Shown: piece by piece, positions 43,128-52,995 of the stretch
Layout: each line of letters starts with the position of its first letter
Numbering within the stretch: the first letter of the stretch is position 1
NCBI RefSeq assembly: GCF_015350805.1
Contig: NZ_JADKSG010000001.1
Location: 2,094,513-2,158,512 of the forward strand
Direction: 5' to 3'
DNA length: 64,000 nt
Origin: Herbiconiux sp. VKM Ac-1786
Lineage (GTDB): Bacteria > Actinomycetota > Actinomycetes > Actinomycetales > Microbacteriaceae
Program-made: the position numbers and the translations under genes
The notes under the pieces: generated by a model
The model's database searches: none
Seen by the model: the letters and a program-made list of their open reading frames with translations, nothing else
Told to the model about the DNA's origin: nothing

Positions 43128-44264
43128 TCAGCTCTTCAGTGCGCGCTTCTGATGGCTGGTTATGAAGTGCCGTTCCACCAGGAGGAAGAAGCCGTAGGCC
43201 GCTGCGATTGCGACTGGGAGTGCACCGAACATCAGCAGCAGCCAATTCACGATCGTCGGCAGCTGCAGAGGCAACAGGAGGATGTTCGCCAGCGCCAGGA
43301 TAGGAGAGTGAATCAGATAGATGCTGTAGGAGAACAGTCCGAGCCCCACGAGCGGACGCCACTCGAGCACCTTCCGGCTGAGGCTCGGACGGTCCTCCAT
43401 CGCGGCGCGGCCAAGCGCGAGCAGGCCGAGCGCGACTGCGACGCCAGCCACGGTATCCGAGACCATCTGGGCGGGCCGGCTGGACGGCGGACTGACCAAC
43501 ATCCATGCGGCCGCCAGGACGGCAATGGCGATGGCTGCGACACCGATCCAGCGGCGCGGGAGTCGCGTGCCGCGGACAGTCGCCAGTGCGGCGATCATAC
43601 CCAGTGCGAAGAGCCCGATCATCCAGTAATTATCCGAACCGATTCCAGGTAGCGAGAAGGTGAGAACCGGGCCGAGCGCCAGGGCCGCACCGAGCATTAC
43701 CCACGGGTTGAACCAGCGGCAGAGCGGCAGCAGGAGTAAGGGCATCAGGAAGTAGATATGCCACTCGGTAGCGACCGACCAGGCGGGGCCATCGATCTGG
43801 TAGACCCAGTCGGGATTCCAGATGTGCACGAGCAGGATGTGCGAGACGATGCCCTCAAGCGTGATGGGCACCTTGTTGCCCCAAGCTGTGTCATGCCCCG
43901 ACTGCAGGGCGGGCGCGAGGGCGATCAGCAGCAGGAACAATGCGATCGCGGCGTAGTACGGCGGAAGGATTCGCTTGGCGCGACGCCATATGTACTTCCA
44001 GAACCCGCCTCGAAGCTCGAAGTTCGCGGTGCGGGCCACTGGGAGCATCAAAACGTAGCCAGAGAGAGTGATGAAGACCGGCACGGCGTAATTGCCCAGC
44101 TCTGCCAGGCGCGCGATGACCGGGAGCTGTTCGTCAGCATCACCGAGGTGCCCGGTGAACGTCGTGGCGTGCAGCGTAGCAACCGAGAGCGCGGCGATCG
44201 CGCGGAGACCGTCGGCGAACTCGAACTTCGGCCGGCGGGTGCTCTCTACCGTCGACTCGACCAT
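43128..44264 (-). CDS. Acyltransferase family 3 membrane protein
   Basis: 378 residues. Begins FEFADGLRAIAALSVATLHA (the motif R-x10-H of OafA-like acyltransferases), with about ten transmembrane segments, the LSGYVLMLPVAR region, and FSYSIYLIHSPIL near the end. It transfers acetyl or similar groups to sugars of the exopolysaccharide at the membrane. The start is uncertain: ATG 44264 is used, GTG 44288 and ATG 44360 are in frame. No SGNH domain, unlike the gene at 63638. Confidence 0.88.
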   Translation of the reverse strand: MVESTVESTRRPKFEFADGLRAIAALSVATLHATTFTGHLGDADEQLPVIARLAELGNYAVPVFITLSGYVLMLPVARTANFELRGGFWKYIWRRAKRILPPYYAAIALFLLLIALAPALQSGHDTAWGNKVPITLEGIVSHILLVHIWNPDWVYQIDGPAWSVATEWHIYFLMPLLLLPLCRWFNPWVMLGAALALGPVLTFSLPGIGSDNYWMIGLFALGMIAALATVRGTRLPRRWIGVAAIAIAVLAAAWMLVSPPSSRPAQMVSDTVAGVAVALGLLALGRAAMEDRPSLSRKVLEWRPLVGLGLFSYSIYLIHSPILALANILLLPLQLPTIVNWLLLMFGALPVAIAAAYGFFLLVERHFITSHQKRALKS

Positions 44265-44437
44265 TCCTGGCCTCAGTGGCTGCGTCACCGAGCGATCCCG
44301 ATGGTCGGGTCCTCGTTGTTGATCCGACCGGTCGTCGGCACAGTTGAAAAGCGCACACATTCCCCCAATGAAAGCCCCGCGGTCATCGTATCGGTGCGCA
44401 TCGTCCGCGCGCTATGCACGGGGCTCGGAGGAGGCGC

Positions 44438-45982
44438 CTAGTTCTCTCTGCCCGGCTCAGCCTGTCCGCCCGGCTCGGTTCCCGGCTTCCTGTCCCCGCG
44501 CGAGCGCAGCTTCTTCGCGATCCGCTGCCCGATCGGCGCGGCGATCTTGCGCAGGACCTCACGGTTCTCCCGACCGGCGAACGCCCAGAGAAGCGCCGAA
44601 AAGACGAGCAGCCCGGCGATCCCGACCGGTACCGCGAATGTCCAGAAGGAATGCTCGCTTGAGGCCCAGGGAGTCATCTGCAAGAAGGCGATTGCCACTA
44701 CCACGGGGACCATTGCGGCCACACTCCGGAAGACCTGACCCAGATAGGTCCAGACCGGTAGACCGATCAGTCGGTGCAGAATCTGTATACGCACGGGCCA
44801 CGTCACGATCCTCGACCACCGGGAGAGCGCTACGCCGTACAGCCCGAGGGGCAAGAGGGCGAAAACCATGATGACGCCTACGACGTTCTGGAGTATGGCA
44901 ACCCACAGCGCTACGTCGGCGCGCCCAATTGCCAAAAACGCGCTTCGATCGAAGTACATCACGGCACCGAACGCCCATCCGCAGGCGAGCACCCAGACAA
45001 GAGGAACGGTAGCCTCCCACCCTGGTCCGAAGGCGAAGGGAATGATCTGCGTCGCGAGGGCTGCAACGAGCCCGAACATGGGAACCCCGATGGCCGCTGA
45101 CGCAAAGGTCATCTGCAAGAAGATTCGATTGAGTCGGGGCAGGTCATCCTGCACCTTCGAGAACGTCGTGAGGGTCACCCGGGACATCACTGTCGTGACC
45201 AACTCGATCAGGATCGTGCCGATGCGCTGGGCCAGGTAGTAATAGCCGAGGTCCTGCGCACTGAAGAAAGCGCCGATGAGCAATTTGTCGATGTTCTGCT
45301 GCAAGGCGTCGAGTAGTCCGATACCCATGATGCGCACACCCATCGCCCACATCGACTTGAGTGATGTGAACGAGAATTCCAGCCGAGGCCTCCAGGAAGT
45401 GGCCGTCCACAGTACTACGACCGATGCGGCGTTGGTCACGAGCACCTGCGCCACGAGGGCCCAGACGCCGCCGCCGCTGAAGGCGATCACTACAGCGACA
45501 CCGGCACCGCAAAGCGCTCCGATCACTTGGCGGATCGCCAGATTGCGGAATCCAAAGGATCGTTCCAGTAGCGCAGCAGGCACTTGCGAAAGTGATGAGA
45601 CCGGGAGCCCGAGACCCAGCACTTGAAGCACGGTTGTGAGGTCCGGCTCACCGAAAAGGTCGGCCAGCAGGGGCGCCGAGAAGAACAGCGCGACGTAGAG
45701 CACCACGCTGATGGCGACCGAGGTCCAGAACGCCGTCGAGGTGTCCTTCTCTCCGAGGTCCTTCTTCTGCACCAGCACGGTGACGAAGCCGGACTCGACG
45801 AACACCTGCAGGAGCGCGGTGACGACGGTCGCCAGGGAGACGAGCCCGAAGTCCTCGGGTGAGAGCAGACGGGTGAGGACAGCGATGACCACCAGCGAGA
45901 GCAGGCGGGATGACCACCTCTCCAGCACGATCCACCCGATTGACCGGGTCGCTTTGCGACGCAGGTCGTCGCTGTCCGTCAT
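44438..45982 (-). CDS. Wzx-type oligosaccharide flippase
   Basis: 514 residues, 12 or more transmembrane segments. The N-terminus (ERWSSRLLSLVVIAVLTRLL, then SPEDFGLVSLATVV) is characteristic of the polysaccharide-transport (MOP/MATE) flippases. It moves lipid-linked repeat units across the membrane for polymerisation by the protein at 51598. GAGGGAG lies before the ATG. The basic C-terminal tail (KLRSRGDRKPG) is cytoplasmic. It is the last of a run of minus-strand genes. Confidence 0.9.
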   Translation of the reverse strand: MTDSDDLRRKATRSIGWIVLERWSSRLLSLVVIAVLTRLLSPEDFGLVSLATVVTALLQVFVESGFVTVLVQKKDLGEKDTSTAFWTSVAISVVLYVALFFSAPLLADLFGEPDLTTVLQVLGLGLPVSSLSQVPAALLERSFGFRNLAIRQVIGALCGAGVAVVIAFSGGGVWALVAQVLVTNAASVVVLWTATSWRPRLEFSFTSLKSMWAMGVRIMGIGLLDALQQNIDKLLIGAFFSAQDLGYYYLAQRIGTILIELVTTVMSRVTLTTFSKVQDDLPRLNRIFLQMTFASAAIGVPMFGLVAALATQIIPFAFGPGWEATVPLVWVLACGWAFGAVMYFDRSAFLAIGRADVALWVAILQNVVGVIMVFALLPLGLYGVALSRWSRIVTWPVRIQILHRLIGLPVWTYLGQVFRSVAAMVPVVVAIAFLQMTPWASSEHSFWTFAVPVGIAGLLVFSALLWAFAGRENREVLRKIAAPIGQRIAKKLRSRGDRKPGTEPGGQAEPGREN

Positions 45983-46007
45983 CGTGCTCCCTCGATGGCC
46001 GGACGGG

Positions 46008-46883
46008 TCACCGAGCGGTCCCCCGCAGGCGCGCCAGTCGTGTGATCACCCGGCGCGCAAGGCGCTTCACTTCCTCGCCGATCGCGAGCGGCCCGACGGC
46101 GGCCCACAGCGTGGACGCAATCCCCCGCGACGGCTCGATCCCGAAATCCCGACGCAGCCGCTCATCGTAAGGACGTGCTAGTCCGGAGAGCGACTTGGCG
46201 GAGTGATTCTCGCCGGTGTCGACGTGGTAAACGGCCGCCCGGAAGGGGAACTCGGCGAGGACACGGCCATGATCGCGATGCCACGCCTCGGCGTCGCGGT
46301 GAGCGCCCATGATGGCCGAGAGGCGGTCGGCGTAGCCTGCGGCAATCTCCTGCTGCGAGGCTGTCACGGACAGATCGCCCGGAACCCCGTAGGCCTCGAA
46401 TGGCACGACGAACGACGTGCCGCAGGTGCGGTTGAAGTTCGACTGGGCGACGTACGCGTTGCGGGCGCGGGAGTACATCCAGCCCTCCCGCACCACCCAG
46501 CCTGGATGCGCTGGGTTGTCTTGCACGAATTTCGCGAGGTCACGGTGCACGAAGTCGTCGGCGTCGAAGATCATCACGTGCGTCGGGTCGTACTCGGCCG
46601 CCGCGATGAGACCGATGCCAAGTTTGGTGCCCTTGTCCCAGACGAACGGCTCGCGTGCGGTCTGAGCACCGGTGGGGGGTGCCGGCGGAGGAAACTCCAC
46701 CTGCACGAAGTGCGTGCGCGCGGGCAGCGAAAAGTCGGGCCTCTTGTTGCCGACGATGATGATCACGAACTCTTCCGACGTCTGCTGGGCGACCGAGCGC
46801 AGCGTTTCGTCGAGGAGCTTCTCGACCCGGTCGTAGCTGACCGAGTTCTGGGGGTGGCGGAGCGTCGTGATGAAGGCGAGCAT
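46008..46883 (-). CDS. Glycosyltransferase, GT-A type
   Basis: 291 residues starting on the last base of the upstream stop (TGATG). The N-terminal half fits a GT2-like fold: AFITTLRHPQNSVSYDRVEK, EEFVIIIVGNKRP, then the nucleotide-sugar metal site VMIFDADDFVHRD (DxD). The second half has an acceptor region with NFNRTCGTSFVVPFEAYG. It adds one sugar to the repeat unit in the cytoplasm; donor and linkage cannot be told. The long frame to 47153 reads through the neighbour and is rejected. Confidence 0.82.
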   Translation of the reverse strand: MLAFITTLRHPQNSVSYDRVEKLLDETLRSVAQQTSEEFVIIIVGNKRPDFSLPARTHFVQVEFPPPAPPTGAQTAREPFVWDKGTKLGIGLIAAAEYDPTHVMIFDADDFVHRDLAKFVQDNPAHPGWVVREGWMYSRARNAYVAQSNFNRTCGTSFVVPFEAYGVPGDLSVTASQQEIAAGYADRLSAIMGAHRDAEAWHRDHGRVLAEFPFRAAVYHVDTGENHSAKSLSGLARPYDERLRRDFGIEPSRGIASTLWAAVGPLAIGEEVKRLARRVITRLARLRGTAR

Positions 46884-47935
46884 CAGCGCACCGAGAGTTC
46901 TTCGACGAAGCCCCTGGCCATCTCGGTGTCGGTCGCGTAGCGCGCCGTCGTGAACTTGCCCGTATAGCCGTCGAACACGGCGCCGATCTTGCGATAGTTG
47001 TTGTCGAGTGCCACGTGATCGATGCCGAGAAGCAGGGCGAGCACATGGGCGTGCAGCCGGTCGACCACGATCACTCCCGCGGTGGAGTAGAGCTTCAGCG
47101 CCCCGGTGATGTTGATTTCGTTCAGCGCCCGGATGAGCCGCTGAACCGCCCACTGCGGAAGCGCCGGGATGAACCGCAGCCGGCGGTGGTAGCGCACCAG
47201 GCGCTGGTGCAGACGCATCAGGGCGCGCGCGGCTCGGTACTTCACGGCGAGCCAGCCCTCGCTGTGCCAGTCGGTGCTCGAGACCGAGACACCGGGGATC
47301 CAGCCGGGTCCGATGGAGTGGAGGCCGGACATCGCTTCCTTGTCCTGACGGGCGATGATGAGCACCGAGGTGGCCGGAGCCGTGCTCTGCGTCCTCGGGG
47401 GCTCGTACCCTAGCGCCATGTCATAGCAGAACGTCGGGGTCAGATTCGGCAGCATCGCGGCCGCCCGTTCGATCGAGAGCTCGTCCCGGAGGAGCAGGTG
47501 GAAGTCGGGGTGGGCGCCGATGATGCGGTTCGCCTCGGCTGCGCGGTCGGCGGAGGCGAAGAAGATGGACTGGGACAGCTGCACGATACGGAAGTCGGGC
47601 AGGTCTGTCACGATCTTCTCGCGGTGCGACTGATGCCCTATCCAGAGGTCACCGAAGTTGCCGCCTCCGTGCAGGAGCACGACGCCCGAGGGCATCTTGC
47701 GGCGAAGTTCTTCGGGATCGAAGGTGCGGATGTCGGAGACGTAGCGGAGGTTCAGGCCCATGCGGCTCAGGTATGCCATCTCGCCCGCCCAGATGAGGGA
47801 GTCCCCCACGTTCGTCTGGTTCGGGGCATCGAGTAGAGCGACGTCGGTGGCGTCGCCGATCGCAGCTCGCAGCCTCGCCACCGTGGCGTCCCTGATCTCT
47901 GCGAGGTACTCGGAGTCGGTGTTGCTGAGCGGCAC
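46883..47935 (-). CDS. Polysaccharide pyruvyl transferase family protein
   Basis: 350 residues from a GTG with GAGGGAAG upstream. Family markers: NQTNVGDSLIWAGE near the N-terminus, GVVLLHGGGNFGDLW, LLLRDELSIERA, and a C-terminal VDRLHAHVLALLLGIDHVAL. Members transfer pyruvate from PEP to sugars as ketals (CsaB, EpsO, ExoV relatives). It is coupled to the glycosyltransferase at 46008. Pyruvyl ketals would add negative charge to the polymer. Confidence 0.87.
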   Translation of the reverse strand: MPLSNTDSEYLAEIRDATVARLRAAIGDATDVALLDAPNQTNVGDSLIWAGEMAYLSRMGLNLRYVSDIRTFDPEELRRKMPSGVVLLHGGGNFGDLWIGHQSHREKIVTDLPDFRIVQLSQSIFFASADRAAEANRIIGAHPDFHLLLRDELSIERAAAMLPNLTPTFCYDMALGYEPPRTQSTAPATSVLIIARQDKEAMSGLHSIGPGWIPGVSVSSTDWHSEGWLAVKYRAARALMRLHQRLVRYHRRLRFIPALPQWAVQRLIRALNEINITGALKLYSTAGVIVVDRLHAHVLALLLGIDHVALDNNYRKIGAVFDGYTGKFTTARYATDTEMARGFVEELSVR

Positions 47936-48082
47936 GCTTCCCTCTTTCTCGACGGCGCACGGGTGTTCGAGGCACCACAGCCGGCGTCCGCCCGTTGATG
48001 TGATGCAGATCAGAGCCCGTGCACCCTCGAGCCCTGGTGAGCATCCGACCGCACCGCGGCGCGGCGGACGCGCAGGCCCATC

Positions 48083-48892
48083 TTACTGATACAGCCGCCC
48101 GGAGGAGGTCCAGAGATCGGCCGGGAAGCTCTCCAGCAGCGGATCGGGGGACCAGTCGGGCGCCTGCTGCCCGCCCATCCGGAGAGCCTCGGCCACGGTC
48201 TCCGCGGGCTCGGCACCCGGCCGGCCCGTGCCGCGGTAGTAGTCGTCGAACTTGAAGATGGGTTCCGTGCCCGAGACTACGAGACGGGCGGGGATGCCGA
48301 GGCTCTCGGCGATGATCATCGCGTGCAGTGACGAGCCGACGACGAAGCTGCTGGCCGCGATGCGGCCGATGACGTCCCAGAGCGGCGCCTTCGGGTTAAC
48401 CAGGTGCGAGCTGTGCTTGGCCGAACGGTAGTCGTGGAAGTTGGGCAGCACGATGTAGTCGGATGCCTTGCGCCCCTTGGCCAGTTCGGCGCGGTCCCAC
48501 AGGTGCCCGACCAGCAGCCCCGGATCTCCGTACACCTCGGGGGCGGCGATACCGAGACGCGACAGGTAGTCGCGGGTGAGTGGTCCGCGTACGGCCCGGA
48601 CGTCGAGCGTAGTGAACGGCATCTCATCGTCGAGGCGCTTTCCGTTCGCCCCGATGCCCCACACCGTGTCGCCTTCTTCGGCAAAGTGGAGGATGGAGCC
48701 GATCGCGAGCAGCCGTCGGTCGGCGGGGGCCGATTGCGGGTCGATCCCGCGCTTCTGCAGGATGCGCTCCACGATGACCGGTCCGAGCAGGTCACCGAAG
48801 TTGTTGACCGGGCGCTTCGGCAGGTAGCGGCCGAGCCGTCCGGACACGACCTGCCGCGTCGGATTCCAGTGCACCAGTTCTACTTCGGCCAT
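48083..48892 (-). CDS. Polysaccharide pyruvyl transferase family protein (ExoV-like)
   Basis: 269 residues. NNFGDLLGPVIVERILQKRG, AVRGPLTRDYLSRLG, YGDPGLLVGHLWD and SSLHAMIIAESLGIPARLV match the short ExoV/WcaK-like branch of the pyruvyl transferase family. GGGGGAG precedes the ATG. Less similar to the neighbour at 46883 than expected of a duplicate, so the two likely act on different sugars. It is the first gene of the minus run ending at 44438, divergent from the glycosyltransferase at 49044. Confidence 0.87.
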   Translation of the reverse strand: MAEVELVHWNPTRQVVSGRLGRYLPKRPVNNFGDLLGPVIVERILQKRGIDPQSAPADRRLLAIGSILHFAEEGDTVWGIGANGKRLDDEMPFTTLDVRAVRGPLTRDYLSRLGIAAPEVYGDPGLLVGHLWDRAELAKGRKASDYIVLPNFHDYRSAKHSSHLVNPKAPLWDVIGRIAASSFVVGSSLHAMIIAESLGIPARLVVSGTEPIFKFDDYYRGTGRPGAEPAETVAEALRMGGQQAPDWSPDPLLESFPADLWTSSGRLYQ

Positions 48893-49043
48893 CTACCGTC
48901 TCCCCCTGTCCTGGTCGTGCAGCCACGACAGACCCAGACTAAAGGACGGGCGTGCCCGCCCGAGTTCCAGCCGTCGCCGGGCATCCATCTGATCTTCTAA
49001 GCTGGAGCGGCACGCCGCGTGACGGAGTAAGGGAGACCACGAC

Positions 49044-50072
49044 TTGGCACGTGACACGAACCGCACCGGCAATGATCGACGCATCCTCGTGATGTTCTCC
49101 GTGCCGCCGCCGACCGAGTCGACGAACCCGTACATTCCGCTCTTGGCCCACGCCGTGCGGGGTGAGCTCGTGGAAGTGAGCTACTTCTCCTGGAGGAGCG
49201 CTTTCCTCCGCAGAGTGGACGTCCTGCACGTGCATTGGCCCGAGCTGCTCGTGCGGCGGCCAAGCGCGCTGAAATCCGCCCTACGCTCGTTGGCCGGACT
49301 GGCGCTGCTGCTCAAGCTGCGCCTGACTAGCGCGAAGATTGTCTGGACGGTGCATAACCTGCGACCGCACGAGTCGGGGCCCGTGCTCGAGCGCCTCTTC
49401 CTGCGATGGTTCTACCGGAGCGTCGACCATCGCATCTACATCAACGACTCGGCTGAGAACGTCGGCGGTCCGTCAACCACGATCCTGCACGGCAACTACA
49501 GCGGCTGGTACCGGCCGGCGCCCGACGGTGGGACATCGGCGCGCTCTGGACTGCTGTTCTTCGGCCTGGTGCGGCCATATAAGGGGATCGAGTCACTGCT
49601 GGCAGCGTATGGCGGCCTCACCGGAAATACGCCTGCTCTCACGATCGCCGGCAAGCCCAACTCCGGCGAGTATCGTTCGCTGATCACGGCTCGGGCGTCG
49701 GAATTGCCGGGCCTGACGCTGCGTCTCGGGCACCAGAGCGACGACGAGCTATCCGGACTCGTGCATGCTGCCGAGGTCGTGGTCCTGCCGTACACGCAGA
49801 TGTACAACTCCGGTGCGCTCATCCTGGCGCTCAGTCTCGGTGCCCACGTGCTCGCTCCCCGAACCCCCGCGAACCAGGCGATGCTGGAGGAATTCGGGGA
49901 CGAGTGGATCACGCTCTTCGACGGGCCGCTCGAGTCACGGCATCTGCTCGACGCGCTCGGCCACGCCGCAGGGGCGGCGCGCGGCGCCCTGCCCGACATG
50001 TCCCGGCGCGACTGGGGCGACGCGGGCGATCGGCACGTGCAGCTCTACCGCCGCCTCCTCGGCGGCGCATGA
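49044..50072 (+). CDS. Glycosyltransferase, GT-B type
   Basis: 342 residues from a TTG with GGGAG nine bases upstream. The N-terminal domain has DVLHVHWPELLVRRPSALKS and IVWTVHNLRPHES. The C-terminal domain has FFGLVRPYKGIESLLAAYGG, LTIAGKP, LRLGHQSDDELSGLVHAAEV and VVLPYTQMYNSGALILALSL, the usual pattern of GT4-like retaining enzymes. It is the only plus-strand gene in this central part of the locus. Donor unknown. Confidence 0.85.
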   Translation: MARDTNRTGNDRRILVMFSVPPPTESTNPYIPLLAHAVRGELVEVSYFSWRSAFLRRVDVLHVHWPELLVRRPSALKSALRSLAGLALLLKLRLTSAKIVWTVHNLRPHESGPVLERLFLRWFYRSVDHRIYINDSAENVGGPSTTILHGNYSGWYRPAPDGGTSARSGLLFFGLVRPYKGIESLLAAYGGLTGNTPALTIAGKPNSGEYRSLITARASELPGLTLRLGHQSDDELSGLVHAAEVVVLPYTQMYNSGALILALSLGAHVLAPRTPANQAMLEEFGDEWITLFDGPLESRHLLDALGHAAGAARGALPDMSRRDWGDAGDRHVQLYRRLLGGA

Positions 50073-50073
50073 T

Positions 50074-50667
50074 TCAGCACGGCTGTGAGGTTAGCACCTT
50101 GACGAAGGCGCCGGTCTGGTAAAGGAACTCATTCACCCAGCGGGCCAGGTCGTAGTCGCGATCGTCCGAGACGAAGAGGGCGCGATGCCCGGGCGCCGTT
50201 AGGCACCGGTCGAAGAGCACGCGGGCACGGGCGATGTGGGTTACCGAGGTGACGACCACGATCGAGTCCAGGCCCTCGTCGGTGAGGATGGACTCCGCGG
50301 CTCGTGCCTCGCCCTGGGTCGTGAAGGGCCCGGGCGTGAAGCAGGTGACCGGGTAGTCGGTAAGTCCCGCGCAGAGGTTACGCACCCGCGGATGGGCGTA
50401 GTCCTCCTCGACGTCGGGCGGGACGGAGACGTACATGCGGTCCACCACGCCGTCGTCGACCAGGCGCTGCGCGGTTAAGAGGCGCTGGACGGTGGGCGGG
50501 CCGAGCACGAGCACGGCGTCGGCGTGATCGGGGTGGTCGAGCGGTGGTAAGGCGTAGACCTCCACTGCAACCCCGGTCATCAGCGCCAGCAACGCGAGAA
50601 GGGTCGCGCCCACGACGACGATCCGGAGCCGGAAGCGTTCCCAGCGATTCCGGCCTGGTCTCGCCAC
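50074..50667 (-). CDS. YdcF/ElyC-like (DUF218) membrane protein
   Basis: 197 residues from a GTG with GGGAG upstream, 11 bp after the previous stop. One transmembrane segment (LRIVVVGATLLALLALMTGV) then an outside domain: DHADAVLVLGPPTVQRLLTA, VYVSVPP-like MYVSVPPDVEEDYAH, TQGEARAAESIL, and VVVTSVTHIARARVLFDRCL. These match the DUF218 fold seen in ElyC and SanA, linked to envelope polysaccharide metabolism. Two or more cysteines outside may form disulfides. Exact role here unknown. Confidence 0.78.
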   Translation of the reverse strand: MARPGRNRWERFRLRIVVVGATLLALLALMTGVAVEVYALPPLDHPDHADAVLVLGPPTVQRLLTAQRLVDDGVVDRMYVSVPPDVEEDYAHPRVRNLCAGLTDYPVTCFTPGPFTTQGEARAAESILTDEGLDSIVVVTSVTHIARARVLFDRCLTAPGHRALFVSDDRDYDLARWVNEFLYQTGAFVKVLTSQPC

Positions 50668-50678
50668 GAGCTCCCTCG

Positions 50679-51587
50679 TCAGTTGGATCGCCAGACTGGT
50701 CGCTGTTTCCACCCTCTGATGCTGATCGCGACCGACTTCGGAGACGAGTTAAGGGCGCCGGCGACCAGGTAACCGAGTTTGCGAGGCCACGACGAGGCAG
50801 CGTGATACCGGATGCGGTTGATCGCCAGGCGCATATACCGGCGGTCAGCGAGACTGAGCGTCTGCCGGTGCTTCTCTACGTAGGCCTCCAGCCCTGCCGC
50901 CCGCATCTCGGTCGCAGCCGTGAGCTGACCCGACGAGTGTTTGCGCTGCAGTACGGCGTAGGTGGCGTTCACCCGGTAGGTGCCACCGGCTTGCAGATAG
51001 CGGTAAATAAAGTCACCGTCGTTAATTACGCGGAGCTCGTCGTCGAAGCCGCCGATCTTCCAGAACGCCTCCGCCTTGATGACGAAGTTGCTCCCGATGA
51101 AGCCGGGATTGATCGCGGCGACCTCTTTGGCCTGGAGGCCCTCGTTCATCGTGAGACCGGGCACGCGGAGCTCACCGCGGAACATCATCAGCCAGGACAC
51201 GACACAGTCGACGCCCGCGGAGCAGAGCAGGGCGACTGACTGCTCGAGGTAGGCAGTCTCCCACAGGTCGTCGTCGTCGAGGAAAGCCAGCAACGAGCCC
51301 GACGCGACGCGAGCGCCGGCATTCCGGGAGGATGACGCACCGCCCGGTCCGCCAGAGTTGTCGACGTAGCGGATGGGCACATCGGATTCTGCCGCGAGGC
51401 TGTCGACGATCTCCCTCGTGCGGACCTCAGCGTCGTCGCTGACCACGATCACCTCGATCGGAGGACGCGACTGGCTCAGCACCGATTCGACCGATTCCTT
51501 GAGGAAGTCGGGCCGCCCGTGGGTCGGGATGATGCAGGAGACGGTGTCGGGGGAGTGGGGCTCGGTCGGCTGCGGTACAGCGGTCAA
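50679..51587 (-). CDS. Glycosyltransferase family 2 protein
   Basis: 302 residues from a TTG that lies 10 bp after the stop of the polymerase gene. VSCIIPTHGRPDFLKESVES, IEVIVVSDDAE, GASSSRNAGARVASG and the metal site LLAFLDDDDLWE are typical of GT2. The C-terminal segment includes FIGSNFVIKAEAFWKIGGFD, which belongs to the acceptor region. The longer frame to 51749 overlaps the upstream gene and is rejected. It adds one sugar to the growing unit. Confidence 0.87.
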   Translation of the reverse strand: MTAVPQPTEPHSPDTVSCIIPTHGRPDFLKESVESVLSQSRPPIEVIVVSDDAEVRTREIVDSLAAESDVPIRYVDNSGGPGGASSSRNAGARVASGSLLAFLDDDDLWETAYLEQSVALLCSAGVDCVVSWLMMFRGELRVPGLTMNEGLQAKEVAAINPGFIGSNFVIKAEAFWKIGGFDDELRVINDGDFIYRYLQAGGTYRVNATYAVLQRKHSSGQLTAATEMRAAGLEAYVEKHRQTLSLADRRYMRLAINRIRYHAASSWPRKLGYLVAGALNSSPKSVAISIRGWKQRPVWRSN

Positions 51588-51597
51588 GTCGGACTGC

Positions 51598-52995
51598 CTA
51601 TCCTGTTCGGGGGACGGTTGACGAGGAAGCGGAGAGGGGGAGCGCGGTATCGCTCGCCGGAATCGCGAGATCGTCGGGATCGTCGCGGGAGAGCGGGGAG
51701 AGGGCGAAGCCGGCGAGGATCCAGAGCGGGCCGGTCGCGTCGAGGCCACCGGCGGTCTCCGACACGAGGCTCACGATGATCACTCCGGTGAGCGCCGCAC
51801 CCGGCATCGAGCGCCCGGCCATCACGCCTCGTACAAGCAGGTAGGCGATGATGGCGATGCCCACCCATCCGATCGACGCCAGGAAGATCGCCGCGAGGCT
51901 CTCATTGGCACCGCTCTCGTTTTCGAGGCCGATCCGGCTGAGACTGTTTCCAGCGGTGCCGAAACCGCCTCCAAGAGGGTGGGTGATGGCATAGGTGATG
52001 CCGCCGAAGAATCCATCGACGTGCTTTGCGGATTGTCCGTCACCGATAAATTCGGAGAAGCCCACGTAACCGAGCGCGACACCCACGATGAGGAAGGAGA
52101 GCTTGCCCGACTTGCGAGTGAGCAGGGGCTGAAAAGCCGCAAGGGCGAGCAATACGAATCCACCCCGGCTGAAGGCGAACAGCGCGGCGAGCAAAAACAC
52201 AACCGTAGCTACGAGCCGGAGTGCTTGATGGCTCTTCAACGTGTACCAGGCCCACATGACCCCAGACGCGACGAGCATGCCGAACGACGGCGGGTTGAGG
52301 ATCAGTCCACCCGAGCGCTCCAGGCGCACTCCGTCCGACGGGTAGTAGTAGTAGGCGTTCGGCAGGCCTTCAAATGACTTACCGTGAGCGTACTGGTTCA
52401 AGCCTAGGATGCCCAACGGATCGATCGGCCGCCAGCCCAATTGCTCGAACAGGCCATAGATGGCACCGACGAGAATGACGCCGACAACAACGGGGCCGGC
52501 CTTCATGATCTGCTCGCGAGTCAGCACCATACCGAAGAGCAGCAGGACCATCGGCACCGCCATCTGGCGGAACTGGGTGATGCCGAGGCCGAGTTCGGGA
52601 GCACGCACAACGGCGAAGCCCAGGACGAGTACCAGACCGATCACGAAGAGCCGCACCTTGGGCGTCGAGTCCTTTAGGAGCCGACCCGCCACATAGATGA
52701 TCATGCCGACAAGCACGATGTCGTCCAGCCACAGGGCGGTGGCGTTCAGCGTCGAGGCCGCGACCGCGCGCTGCACGGCGGATGCCACGACGAGCAGCGC
52801 AATGATGACGACCGGCTTCCCCATAGCAGCCGCGATCACCGACGCCGCGCCGAAACATGCGATCAAGAGCAGCACAGCAACCCCGGGACCACCGGTCAGT
52901 ACCGCCACGGTGACGACGACGACCGCCACTGCGGTTCCGGCGACGAGTCCCAATGACCTCACACTGTCGCTGTCGATCCATCGTCCACGTTTCAT
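51598..52995 (-). CDS. Wzy-type polymerase / O-antigen ligase-like protein
   Basis: 465 residues with about twelve transmembrane segments. The large loop around residues 200-240 (PLGILGLNQYAHGKSFEGLP, then YYYYPSDGVRLERSGG) and the later AFSRGGFVLLALAAF and THPLGGGFGTAGNSLSRIGL match the Wzy/WaaL superfamily. It polymerises flipped repeat units on the outer face of the membrane. The start is unclear: ATG 52995 is used; TTG 53019 with GGGGG upstream is an alternative. Confidence 0.83.
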   Translation of the reverse strand: MKRGRWIDSDSVRSLGLVAGTAVAVVVVTVAVLTGGPGVAVLLLIACFGAASVIAAAMGKPVVIIALLVVASAVQRAVAASTLNATALWLDDIVLVGMIIYVAGRLLKDSTPKVRLFVIGLVLVLGFAVVRAPELGLGITQFRQMAVPMVLLLFGMVLTREQIMKAGPVVVGVILVGAIYGLFEQLGWRPIDPLGILGLNQYAHGKSFEGLPNAYYYYPSDGVRLERSGGLILNPPSFGMLVASGVMWAWYTLKSHQALRLVATVVFLLAALFAFSRGGFVLLALAAFQPLLTRKSGKLSFLIVGVALGYVGFSEFIGDGQSAKHVDGFFGGITYAITHPLGGGFGTAGNSLSRIGLENESGANESLAAIFLASIGWVGIAIIAYLLVRGVMAGRSMPGAALTGVIIVSLVSETAGGLDATGPLWILAGFALSPLSRDDPDDLAIPASDTALPLSASSSTVPRTG

